From CAMCYM01 sp964405405 (GTDB lineage: Bacteria > Bacteroidota > Bacteroidia > Flavobacteriales_D > Sanyastnellaceae), in the NCBI GenBank assembly GCA_964405405.1, contig CAYONT010000076.1, forward strand, positions 1 through 8,422: DNA of 8,422 bases. The letters are read 5' to 3'. The position numbers and the translations under genes are program-made. Below the pieces are notes generated by a model. It was not told where the DNA came from and searched no databases. It saw only the letters and a program-made list of their open reading frames with translations. Positions 1-6,260 of this stretch are shown here, one piece after another (within the stretch, counting starts at the first letter, position 1; each line of letters begins with the position of its first letter).

Positions 1-172
1 AAACGTTTGCAACATCAAGACGCTGTTCTGGATTTCTTTTTATAATTATTTCCGTTCGCTTTGTTTCTTTTGTTGTTGCGGTCTTCTTTTCACTCGTTTT
101 TTGTTGTCCGCAGCTTATCAATATTGTAGTTGTGATTAGTAAAGCATTTAAATAAAAAATACATTTTTTCAT
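1..172 (-). CDS. Lipoprotein, N-terminal part (cut by the left window edge)
   Basis: Reading the minus strand from ATG at 172..170 gives 57 open codons to base 1 with no stop. The N-terminus is a classic lipoprotein signal peptide: MKK, a hydrophobic stretch to about residue 20, then the lipobox L-I-S-C at residues 18-21. Cys21 would be lipidated after signal peptidase II cleavage, which implies anchoring in an envelope membrane. After the Cys comes a polar, Lys/Thr/Gln-rich tether (residues 22-42), common in Bacteroidota lipoproteins, before the folded part, which is outside the window. No acidic export signal follows the Cys, so surface display is not indicated. Function cannot be named. 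No clear Shine-Dalgarno sequence precedes the ATG and I found no CAAAnnTA (minus-strand TAnnTTTG) upstream. The base composition is AT-rich, like the higBA segment and unlike the rest of the window. Confidence 0.62.
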   Translation of the reverse strand, partial: MKKCIFYLNALLITTTILISCGQQKTSEKKTATTKETKRTEIIIKRNPEQRLDVANV

Positions 173-969
173 GTTGTTTTGATTTCACTCATTGTTCCTA
201 CTCTAATGGATTTTCGGAATACTCCCTGTTTTATTAAGTGGTTTTCTTGTCTCCACTTTTTTGTATGTCACTATAGATGGTCAGCCTACCTTGAACCGCT
301 TTGTCGTTAAAACTTGCCCAAAACTTAATTATCTGCGAAACTTCATTTCGCCAATGCTGTTCCTCGAGCCGGATAGGCGATACATCGTTTCATGTTCCTG
401 TTGGCAGCAATATAGCAAATCCGGTCATGGGTCACCAAAGGGTGAACGAATTTGTTGTGCGGAGAGGTTGTACGTGGTGTAATTGACCAAGGTTCTTAAA
501 GGAAACACATTTAACCGTAAGTTGCAATAAACCTTTCTTGAGTTCCGCGCTGGGTCACTCAAGCCGGAATCTGGCGATTTCAGGAATCGCCGAGTGAGTT
601 TTTGACGTCAAAATTCATTTTCCTGGCAAGATCTACTTGCTCTTCCGTGTTGATCATCATGTACTCGATGGTTTTTCAGGTTTCCGGTACGACTGGACCT
701 CGCCATTTCCCCGGAGTTGAGTTAAGCATAAGTGCCGATATTGACCACGATACATGGCACAACAACGAAAACACTACGACGCAGTCTTCAAGCAAAGGGC
801 TGTGTTGAAGTGGTCGGATTCAGTTGGACACGTTTGAGAGCAAGTTAATGTGGATTTCATGGTTCAAGCAGCGAGTTTGGAAAGACCATCTGAGGTTGTT
901 TGCTGATGGAACTGTGATCTCGATTGTGGTTGGATGAGTGGGTGGCATCGGCGTAAATTTATTCGGCGC
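173..969. other. AT-rich, gene-poor stretch
   Basis: About 800 bases between the lipoprotein start and the higBA promoter. The short open frames here (for example 261..482 and 602..808) show no recognisable domain and no ribosome binding site, and I do not support them as genes. What can be seen is secondary structure: a small hairpin TCACC-aaag-GGTGA at 432-445 and a larger compound inverted repeat at 543-603, listed separately. The first part is T-rich on the plus strand. It may be decayed mobile DNA or the long regulatory region of the lipoprotein gene, but neither is shown. Confidence 0.55.
543..603 (+). other. Compound inverted repeat followed by a T-run
   Basis: The core hairpin is GGCGATT (573-579), loop TCAGG, AATCGCC (585-591). 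It is extended by an outer pair, TCACTC (555-560) with GAGTGA (592-597), leaving a 12-base one-sided bulge. A competing pairing exists: TTCCG (543-547) with CGGAA (565-569). Five Ts follow at 599-603, so the plus strand could form a Rho-independent terminator. However, no gene that needs terminating was found upstream on the plus strand. It could also be a structured RNA piece or the remnant of a mobile repeat. Confidence 0.4.
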
Positions 970-999
970 TTGCAGAGAACCAAGGAATGCTTACCTTTG
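970..999 (+). promoter_or_regulatory. Bacteroidota-type promoter of higBA
   Basis: TTG at 970-972 and TACCTTTG at 992-999 are separated by 19 bases. The second box is an exact match to the Bacteroidota -7 consensus TAnnTTTG, and the first matches the core of the -33 box (TTTG/TTG) at the usual distance. Transcription would start near 1005, giving a leader of about 20 bases before the GTG of higB. The -7 box lies inside the left arm of the inverted repeat at 991-1021, so bound repressor would block the polymerase. Confidence 0.58.
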
Positions 1000-1021
1000 G
1001 CGTTAGTAACGTAAAGCGTAA
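991..1021. promoter_or_regulatory. 31-bp imperfect inverted repeat, candidate HigA/HigBA operator
   Basis: The half-site is TTACnnTTnnCGTTA, mirrored around the base at 1006 as TAACGnnAAnnGTAA. Eleven of 15 arm positions match, with a perfect CGTTA-g-TAACG centre. The right arm ends three bases before the higB start codon and the left arm contains the -7 promoter box. HigA antitoxins of the XRE family bind palindromes over their own promoters, so this is the expected place and form for an autoregulatory operator. Binding itself is inferred. Confidence 0.55.
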
Positions 1022-1024
1022 TCA

Positions 1025-1309
1025 GTGATAAAGGAGTTTGGTGACAGTGAGACGGAACGGATTTGGAAGGGTCTCGTATCCCGGAAACTCCCAAGTGAAC
1101 TTCAACCTGCGATTCGTCGAAAGCTCAGGATGCTCCATAACGCCCAAGATTTAGACGATTTACGCAGCCCTCCTGCAAACCGGCTTGAGAGGTTGAAAGG
1201 AGAGTTACGAGATTATTACAGCATCCGAATCAACGATCAATGGAGACTGATTTTCAAATGGAACAACAGGGATGCATTTGATGCCAGAGTAGTCGATTAC
1301 CACAAATAA
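1025..1309 (+). CDS. higB: HigB-type toxin (RelE/ParE superfamily mRNA interferase)
   Basis: A 94-residue protein of the usual HigB length. Family HigB toxins bind the ribosome and cut mRNA being translated. The family pattern is visible: N-terminal M-I-K-x-F, a central helix rich in Arg/Lys with RRKLRMLHNA (31-40), the block RLERLKGELRDYYSIRIN (53-70), the core strand QWRLIFKW (72-79) and the C-terminal VVDYH (89-93) that carries the terminal His typical of this group. The start is GTG at 1025; an in-frame TAA at 1019-1021 rules out anything longer, and the next in-frame Met would remove the first helix. No good Shine-Dalgarno sequence is visible. The toxin comes first and the antitoxin follows after 7 bases, the usual order for higBA. 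Codon use is AT-richer than in the genes downstream, suggesting horizontal arrival. The pair looks intact. Confidence 0.9.
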   Translation: MIKEFGDSETERIWKGLVSRKLPSELQPAIRRKLRMLHNAQDLDDLRSPPANRLERLKGELRDYYSIRINDQWRLIFKWNNRDAFDARVVDYHK

Positions 1310-1316
1310 TGCAGTT

Positions 1317-1616
1317 ATGGAAAGATTAAAAAACATCCACCCGGGTGAAGTACTGCTGGAGGAGTTCTTGAATCCATTGGGGATTACGGCTTACCGTTTG
1401 GCCAAAGAGACGTTTTTGCCGCAAACCAGGATTTCGGAGATCATCAAAGGAAATCGGAAGATTACTGCAGACACGGCCATTCGCTTCGCGAGGTATTTTG
1501 GAACCAGCGATAAGTTTTGGCTTGGGCTTCAGATGGATTATGATTTGGAAGAGGAGCGCAATCAAAAGGAGGAAGCGTTCAACAAAATCAAGCCGGCACC
1601 GAGGAAGGCAGCATAG
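1317..1616 (+). CDS. higA: HigA-type antitoxin, XRE-family DNA-binding protein
   Basis: A 99-residue protein that should neutralise HigB by binding it and repress the operon by binding DNA. The N-terminus has the HigA hallmark HPGEVLLEEFLNPLGIT (8-24). The helix-turn-helix lies at about 21-66: the turn AYRLAKETFLP (25-35), the recognition helix QTRISEIIKGNRKIT (36-50), then the family segment TAIRFARYFGTSDKFWLGLQ (53-72). A charged tail (78-99, rich in Glu and Lys) follows the fold. The start is the ATG at 1317, 7 bases past the higB stop; an ATG at 1309-1311 overlaps that stop but is out of frame. The likely target is the inverted repeat at 991-1021. No clear terminator follows before the GC-rich DNA begins. 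Confidence 0.92.
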   Translation: MERLKNIHPGEVLLEEFLNPLGITAYRLAKETFLPQTRISEIIKGNRKITADTAIRFARYFGTSDKFWLGLQMDYDLEEERNQKEEAFNKIKPAPRKAA

Positions 1617-1693
1617 AACATTCGTTTTGAACTTGTGGGGTGAGGGTTTCTTCTTTTGGGTCTGATTGTTTCGGAAGGACCGGGATACGAAAA

Positions 1694-1719
1694 GGGGAGG
1701 GGGGGACGTTGGGTGGGGG
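1694..1719 (+). promoter_or_regulatory. Possible G-quadruplex in the leader of the lytic transglycosylase gene
   Basis: Four G runs of 4, 7, 3 and 5 Gs are separated by loops of 1, 5 and 1 bases. This meets the usual G3+N1-7 pattern for an intramolecular quadruplex. It lies 49 bases upstream of the ATG at 1769, on the sense strand, so it could form in DNA or in the mRNA leader. A regulatory effect is inference only; the region is strongly G-rich anyway. Confidence 0.35.
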
Positions 1720-1768
1720 AGTTGTAATTTGGCCTGCAGAAGCAAACGCAATCGACAAACGGGGAACC

Positions 1769-2791
1769 ATGGAGGAACGCAAAAGGACGGACCGGGGGAC
1801 GGTCTTGCAGTGGGTGCGGGGCGCGGCGTGGGCCGGGGGCGGTGTGGTGGCGTTGCTGGGCTTCGCGGCGATGATGCGGGCGGACGGCAAGGAGGGAGCG
1901 GGGTCGGGGGGCGGGGAGGGGGCGGAAGGGGGGAGCGGGAGCGGGGCGCGCGGGGGGGCGGCATGGTGGACGTCGGAGGTGCCGCGGGATTTTGCGGACT
2001 TTCGGTCCATTCACGTGGCGCCGGAGATTCCGGCGGGCATGGCGCTGGCGGGCGAGGCGGTGCCGATGGATGCCTTCGGGGTGCGGGACCAAATCGACCG
2101 GGAGCTCGTGGTGAACGCCTACCACCACAGTTCCACGATGTTGTACCTGAAGCGGGCGGCGCGGTGGTTTCCCGTGATCGAGCCCATCTTGGCCGAGGAG
2201 GGGGTGCCCGAGGACTTCAAGTACCTGGCGGTGATTGAGAGTGGTTTAGACCAAACCGTCTCCCCAGCGGGTGCCGCCGGCTTCTGGCAATTCATGAAGG
2301 GAACCGCCCCGCAGTACGGGCTCGAGGTCACCGAGGGGGTCGATGAGCGCTACGATGTCGAGAAGTCTACGCGGGCGGCCTGCCGCTACCTGAAGGACGC
2401 GTACAAGCGGTTGGGATCCTGGTCCTTGGCGGCGGCGTCCTACAACATGGGCATGGGGGGCGTCTCGAATGCCCTGAAGAACCAGGGCGTGAGCGCTTAT
2501 TGGGACCTGCACCTCAATTCGGAGACCGCACGATACGTGTACCGGTTGCTGGCCATCAAGCAGGTTTTTGAACAGCCAGAGGCCTTCGGGTTTGTGTTGA
2601 CCGAGGCGGATCGGTACACACCCTATGCCACCCGGGTGGTGAAAGTGAGCGCGAGTGTGGGGGATTTGGCCTTGTTTGCGCGCAACAACGGGTCGCATTT
2701 GAAGGCGCTCAAGACGCTGAATCCGTGGCTGCGCGGGTCCAAGCTGACGGTGGCGCCGGGGCGGACGTACGAAATCAAGCTTCCGGCCTGA
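1769..2791 (+). CDS. Membrane-anchored lytic transglycosylase (MltD-like, SLT domain)
   Basis: A 340-residue enzyme that should cleave the MurNAc-GlcNAc bond of peptidoglycan to give 1,6-anhydro ends, acting in the periplasm. From the ATG at 1769: a hydrophobic segment at about 14-37 (signal anchor), a Gly/Ser/Glu-rich low-complexity linker (about 40-66), a lead-in with IPAGMALAGEAVPMDAFGVRDQIDRE-type sequence (89-114), then the SLT domain (about 125-270). Its signatures are ESGLDQTVSPAGAAGFWQFM, with Glu157 as the catalytic acid, AASYNMGMGGV, and NSETARYVYRLLAIK. The last ~60 residues (VKVSASVGDLALFARNNG..LKTLNPWLR..YEIKLP) resemble the LysM-like tail of flavobacterial relatives. The frame stays open back to a GTG at 1640, but those extra residues are Gly-rich nonsense before a better ATG followed by a proper anchor. 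The 3' end overlaps the converging CoA-transferase gene by 17 bases. Confidence 0.88.
   Translation: MEERKRTDRGTVLQWVRGAAWAGGGVVALLGFAAMMRADGKEGAGSGGGEGAEGGSGSGARGGAAWWTSEVPRDFADFRSIHVAPEIPAGMALAGEAVPMDAFGVRDQIDRELVVNAYHHSSTMLYLKRAARWFPVIEPILAEEGVPEDFKYLAVIESGLDQTVSPAGAAGFWQFMKGTAPQYGLEVTEGVDERYDVEKSTRAACRYLKDAYKRLGSWSLAAASYNMGMGGVSNALKNQGVSAYWDLHLNSETARYVYRLLAIKQVFEQPEAFGFVLTEADRYTPYATRVVKVSASVGDLALFARNNGSHLKALKTLNPWLRGSKLTVAPGRTYEIKLPA
1894..1958 (+). repeat. G-rich low-complexity tract coding a Gly/Ser/Glu linker
   Basis: Within the transglycosylase gene, runs of 3 to 7 Gs recur at short spacing (for example 1900-1903, 1906-1911, 1913-1916, 1918-1922, 1928-1933, 1952-1958). It codes the flexible linker between the membrane anchor and the catalytic part. 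The run spacing allows several quadruplex folds on the sense strand, and such tracts are prone to length change. Confidence 0.6.
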
Positions 2792-3944
2792 GGTCGGGGG
2801 CGGCGGGGGCGGCGGGTCGTCCGGGGGCTTCGGGGGCTTCGGGGAGGGTGGTGACGTCGTAGGCGACGGCGGCCGGCCGGGCGCGTCCGTCGGGGTCGCG
2901 CAAGAGGTGGCGGTCGCCCGGGGTTCCGGGGGCGAAGACTTCGTCGAGGGTGCGGATGACGCCGGCCGGGATGCCGTGCGCTTGGAATGCGGCGTCCCAG
3001 TGGGCGCGGGGGGCACGGGCTGCGGGAACGGAAAGGATGGCGAGCAGGGCCTCGCGGTGGACGACCCGGTCGGCGTTGTGGGCGAACCGGGGGTCGGCCG
3101 GGAGGTCGGGGAGGCCCAAGACGTTGCAGAGCGCCCCGAATTGCCGGTCGTTCCCCACCGCCAGCACCAGCGCGCCATCGGCGCAGGGGAGCAGGTCTCC
3201 GTAGGGCGCAATTTGCGGGTGCTGGCTGCCGAGCCGCTGGGGCAGGGAGCCGCCGATGAGCCATTGGGTGGCCTGGTTGACCAGGGCGCTCAGGCCGCTC
3301 CGCTCGAGCGAGACCGTCGCCCGGTACCCGCGCACCCCGCGCTCCCGTGCATAGAGCCCCTCGAGCACTGCGGAACGGATTTGGTGCGAAGCCAGCACGT
3401 CCATCAGCGCCACCGGCATCCGCGTGGGCGGCCCCGCCGGATCGCCATTCATGGCCATGAACCCCGTCTCCGCTTGGACCACCACATCGTAGGCCAAACG
3501 ACCCACATCCCCCTCAAATCCCACCAGGGCCACCTGCACGAGGTGGGGGTAGCGCTCCGCCAGGACGGCTGCGTCGAGGCCCAGCTTGGGGAGGTCGCCG
3601 CGCTTGAAGTTGTGCAGCAGCACGTCGGTTTGGGGCAGGACCTCGTCCAGCCAGCGCGCGCCCTCGGGGGACGCGAGGTCCACGTAGACGACCTGTTTCC
3701 CCCAGTTCGCCGCGGCGTAGTACGCGCTGGCTGGCCCCGGGGGTTCGCCGGGGGAACGCCAGGTCCGGGTGACGTCGCCGTCGGGCGGGCGTTCGACCTT
3801 GGTGACGGTGGCGCCCCGCTCCGCCAGGGCGGAACCAGCGAGCGGCCCGGCGAGCACGCTGGCACACTCCAGCACCCGCACCCCGGCCAGCAGGGGAGGG
3901 GAGTCCCCGGAAACCGAGGAAGAGGAGGGCGCATGCAGTTCCAT
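2775..3944 (-). CDS. CaiB/BaiF family CoA-transferase (family III)
   Basis: A 389-residue protein. Family III enzymes move CoA between carboxylic acids through an aspartyl-CoA thioester; the family also contains alpha-methylacyl-CoA racemases. Visible signs: LAGVRVLECASVLAGPLAGSALAERGATVTKVE (19-51), the N-terminal Rossmann-type start; NWGKQVVYVDLASPEG (80-95); DVLLHNFKRGD (107-117); and MPVALMD, with Asp182 at the expected catalytic position. The segment GSQHPQIAPYGDLLPCADG..VLAVGNDRQF and the late HGIPAGVIRTLDEV block are also typical. The start is the ATG at 3944, 9 bases after the photolyase stop (TAA, 3956..3954), so it is most likely the third gene of that operon. The C-terminus is unusually Pro/Ala-rich and coded by simple GC repeats. 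The substrate cannot be told; racemase activity is not excluded. Confidence 0.88.
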   Translation of the reverse strand: MELHAPSSSSVSGDSPPLLAGVRVLECASVLAGPLAGSALAERGATVTKVERPPDGDVTRTWRSPGEPPGPASAYYAAANWGKQVVYVDLASPEGARWLDEVLPQTDVLLHNFKRGDLPKLGLDAAVLAERYPHLVQVALVGFEGDVGRLAYDVVVQAETGFMAMNGDPAGPPTRMPVALMDVLASHQIRSAVLEGLYARERGVRGYRATVSLERSGLSALVNQATQWLIGGSLPQRLGSQHPQIAPYGDLLPCADGALVLAVGNDRQFGALCNVLGLPDLPADPRFAHNADRVVHREALLAILSVPAARAPRAHWDAAFQAHGIPAGVIRTLDEVFAPGTPGDRHLLRDPDGRARPAAVAYDVTTLPEAPEAPGRPAAPAAPDLRPEA

Positions 3945-3953
3945 GCCCCGAAG

Positions 3954-5288
3954 TTACACCGCGCCCTGCAACGCAGCCTTGTACCGCGTCAGTGCGCGGT
4001 CCCGGGCGAAAGCATGGTCGACGATGGGTGCCGGGTAGGCTGGGGTGCCCCACTCGGGAACCCAGCGGCGGATGTAGGCGTGGTTGGGATCGAATTTGGC
4101 CTGCTGTGATGCGGGATTGAACACCCGGAAGTACGGCGCCGCATCGCACCCCGTCCCGGCGGCCCACTGCCAGCCCCCCACGTTGCTTGCCAAATCGAAA
4201 TCCAGCAAATGTTGGGCGAAGAACCGCTCGCCCCAGCGCCAGTCCAGGAGCAAATGCTTGCAGAGAAAGCTCGCGACCACCATCCGCACCCGGTTGTGCA
4301 TCCAACCCGTGGCGAGCAGCTCGCGCATCCCCGCGTCGACGAGCGGATAGCCCGTCCGTCCGGCGCACCAGGCCGCGAAATGCGCCTCGTTCGTCTCCCA
4401 CTGCACCGCGTCGTAGGCCGGCTTGAAGGCATGGTCCACGGAATGCGGGAAGTGGTAGAGGATGCATTGGTAGAAGTCGCGCCAAATCAGTTCCGTCACC
4501 CACTTCTCGCTCTGCGCCTGTCCCACCCGCAGGGCCTCCCGAATGCTGACGGTGCCGAAGCGCAGGTGCACCGACAGGCGGGTGGTGCCGGCCACCGCCG
4601 GGATGTCCCGGGTGTCGGCGTAACTGTGCACGACCGAGGCGTCGAGCCGGGGTTCCGCGAAGTCCCCCAAGTCCGCGGCCTGGAATCCCATGGCGGACAG
4701 TGCCGGCAAGCGCCCCCCCTCCGGCACCAGGTCCCGGCTGATCCAGGCGTGCGCCCGGGCCTCCGACGGCCGCGGCGCCCAGTCCGCCGGCGTGAGCGTA
4801 TTGCGCCATTTGCGGCTGTACGGCGTGAAAACCGTGTACGGTTTGCCATCGTCCTTGACCACTTCCTCCTTCTCGAGCACGACGTGGTCCTTGAAGCCGC
4901 GCATGGGGATGCCCCGTGCTTGCAAGAAGGCGTGCATTTGGCGGTCGCGCTGCTGGGCGTAGGGTTCGTAATCCCGGTTCACAAAGACCGTTCGCACGCG
5001 CAGCCCGGCCGCTTCCCAAGTGGCGAGGGATTGTTCCCAGAGGGCTTGCACCCCGCCATACCCCACCCACATGCGGCTGCCGTGGGCCTGCAAGCGCTGC
5101 TCGATGGCCTGTAGGTGGAGGTGAATGAAGGGGACGCGGCGGTCATCGGGTTCGAGCTTGTCGAGAATTTCCCGGTCGAAGAAGAACACGGGCAACACGG
5201 GCAACCCCTCGCCCAGTGCGGCATACAGGGCGCTGTTGTCCTTGAGGCGCAGGTCCCGCCGGAACCAGTGGATGGCGATGTCCTTCAT
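3954..5288 (-). CDS. phrB: Deoxyribodipyrimidine photolyase, class I CPD type
   Basis: A 444-residue flavoprotein, slightly shorter than the E. coli enzyme, that uses blue light to split cyclobutane pyrimidine dimers in DNA. The N-terminal antenna domain begins with IHWFRRDLRLKDN (6-18). The FAD domain has TRLSVHLRFGTVSIRE (236-251), TELIWRDFY (265-273), TGYPLVDAGMRELLATGWMH (312-331) and ASNVGGWQWAAGTG (367-380). Key E. coli positions have counterparts: Glu274 as Glu266, Trp277 as Trp269 (dimer contact), Met345 as Met336 and Asn378 as Asn369. The electron-transfer triad Trp306/359/382 appears as Trp297/350/373 with identical spacing (53 and 23), which supports an active, photoreducible enzyme and not a decayed one. 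Its ATG overlaps the stop of the upstream epimerase gene (ATGA), implying translational coupling. The antenna pigment was not deduced. A cryptochrome role is possible but less likely. Confidence 0.95.
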   Translation of the reverse strand: MKDIAIHWFRRDLRLKDNSALYAALGEGLPVLPVFFFDREILDKLEPDDRRVPFIHLHLQAIEQRLQAHGSRMWVGYGGVQALWEQSLATWEAAGLRVRTVFVNRDYEPYAQQRDRQMHAFLQARGIPMRGFKDHVVLEKEEVVKDDGKPYTVFTPYSRKWRNTLTPADWAPRPSEARAHAWISRDLVPEGGRLPALSAMGFQAADLGDFAEPRLDASVVHSYADTRDIPAVAGTTRLSVHLRFGTVSIREALRVGQAQSEKWVTELIWRDFYQCILYHFPHSVDHAFKPAYDAVQWETNEAHFAAWCAGRTGYPLVDAGMRELLATGWMHNRVRMVVASFLCKHLLLDWRWGERFFAQHLLDFDLASNVGGWQWAAGTGCDAAPYFRVFNPASQQAKFDPNHAYIRRWVPEWGTPAYPAPIVDHAFARDRALTRYKAALQGAV

Positions 5289-6172
5289 CGGGAGAGCAAG
5301 TGGCGCAGGGCGCCGTCGAGTTGGGAAAATTGAAAGCCAAACCCAGCAGCCACCGCACGCTCGGGCACAATGCGGTGGGAATCCAGGAGCATCTGGGCCA
5401 TGTCTCCCAACACCAGGCGCAACACCGCAGCCGGGGCGGCGGGGAGCCAGAAGGGCCGGTGCAGGGCCTTCGCCAGTGCCCGGGCAAAGTCCCGCTGCCG
5501 CACGGGTTCAGGAGCCACCGCATTGTACACCCCTTCCATTTTCGCATCCTCCAACGCCTTGAGGTACAAGGCGCACAGGTCATCGATGTGAATCCAGGAC
5601 TGCCACTGCCGCCCCGAGCCCAGGGCACTGCCCAGCCCCGCCTTGAAGACCGGCCCCATCGTCCCCAACACCCCGCCCTCCGGCGCGAGCACCAGCCCGG
5701 TCCGCAGCATCACCACGCGGTTTCCATCCGCCTGGGCCTTCACCGCCTCCGCCTCCCAATCGCGCACGACATCCGACAGAAACCCCGTGCCGCGCGGGGA
5801 AGCCTCCGTGCTCACCTCCTCCTGCGACCGGTAAAATCCCGTGGCACTTGCGCTCACCAGCACCTTGTTTCCCCCCGCGGCCTTGAGCCCCGCTACCACT
5901 GCCCGCGTCCCGTCCACCCGGCTCCCGGCGATGGCGGACCGGTTCTTCTGGGTCCAGCGCTGCGCCACCGAGGCGCCGGCGAGGTGGACAACGGCGTCCA
6001 TTCCCTCCCACCAAGGGTCGTTCCAACGCCTCAGGGTCACCCCGGCCACGGGCTGCCCCCCGCCTCGCCCCACCACCACCACCTCATACCCCCTCGCGAG
6101 GAGCTGCTGCGTGAGCCGCCGGCCCACCAATCCGGTTCCACCGGTGACCACCACCCTTGCGCCTTGTTTCAT
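5285..6172 (-). CDS. TIGR01777-family SDR-type epimerase (YfcH-like)
   Basis: A 295-residue protein of the family's normal length. It is an extended short-chain dehydrogenase-like protein expected to bind NAD(P); no member function is firmly established. Visible signs: the dinucleotide-binding loop VTGGTGLVGRRL (9-20); the strand and loop AVVHLAGASVAQRW (60-73); NRSAIAGSRVDGTR (77-90); VSASATGFYRS (106-116), where the usual YYG is FYR; LRTGLVLAPEGGVL (156-169); QSWIHIDDL (191-199); GVYNAVAPEPV (214-224); and the C-terminal DUF1731-like segment (about 245-291). It is the first gene of the minus-strand operon and overlaps the photolyase start by 4 bases. Members of this family are often found near photolyase genes in Bacteroidota (recalled, not checked), so a link to light or stress response is plausible. 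No promoter could be fixed in the 88-base divergent spacer. Confidence 0.92.
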   Translation of the reverse strand: MKQGARVVVTGGTGLVGRRLTQQLLARGYEVVVVGRGGGQPVAGVTLRRWNDPWWEGMDAVVHLAGASVAQRWTQKNRSAIAGSRVDGTRAVVAGLKAAGGNKVLVSASATGFYRSQEEVSTEASPRGTGFLSDVVRDWEAEAVKAQADGNRVVMLRTGLVLAPEGGVLGTMGPVFKAGLGSALGSGRQWQSWIHIDDLCALYLKALEDAKMEGVYNAVAPEPVRQRDFARALAKALHRPFWLPAAPAAVLRLVLGDMAQMLLDSHRIVPERAVAAGFGFQFSQLDGALRHLLSR

Positions 6173-6260
6173 GGAACGTCAACAATTGGCCACAAAGGAA
6201 GTTCCCAATGGGCCATGAATGGGCATGATTGAAGGCCAAAAAAGCTTATATTTCCCACGA
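6173..6260. promoter_or_regulatory. Divergent intergenic spacer with short repeats
   Basis: These 88 bases separate the operon start at 6172 (minus) from the large secreted protein at 6261 (plus) and must hold both promoters. Two AATGGGC copies lie at 6207-6213 and 6218-6224, 11 bases apart, about one helical turn. TTGGCC (6186-6191) and GGCCAA (6234-6239) form an inverted pair around them. A near -7 box, TATATTTC (6247-6254), has a TTG at 6229-6231, but the 15-base spacing is short. On the minus strand TTCCTTTG (6200..6193) is one base off the -7 consensus without a good -33 partner. A shared regulator is possible but unproven. Confidence 0.35.

Noticed and set aside
543..603. Integron attC site
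   Set aside because: The nested repeats recall one, but the RYYYAAC and GTTRRRY core sites were not found at its ends and no integrase is in the window.
261..808. Short frames at 261-482, 301-486 and 602-808 as small genes
   Set aside because: No ribosome binding site, no promoter, no recognisable domain, and an amino-acid mix typical of non-coding DNA.
1721..1732. Promoter for the transglycosylase at TAATTTGG
   Set aside because: The TA to TTTG spacing is one base short and the nearest upstream TTG is only 13 bases away.
1640..1768. Upstream extension of the transglycosylase frame to a GTG at 1640
   Set aside because: The added residues are G-run-driven low complexity and would place the membrane anchor 55 residues in; the ATG at 1769 gives a normal N-terminus.
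2907..4109. 400-residue open frame on the plus strand
   Set aside because: Antisense to the CoA-transferase and photolyase genes, with no family resemblance; expected in GC-rich DNA.
3514..5070. 518-residue open frame on the minus strand
   Set aside because: It overlaps photolyase and CoA-transferase in another frame, is rich in Arg, Gly and Pro, and has no motif; it is a by-product of high GC.
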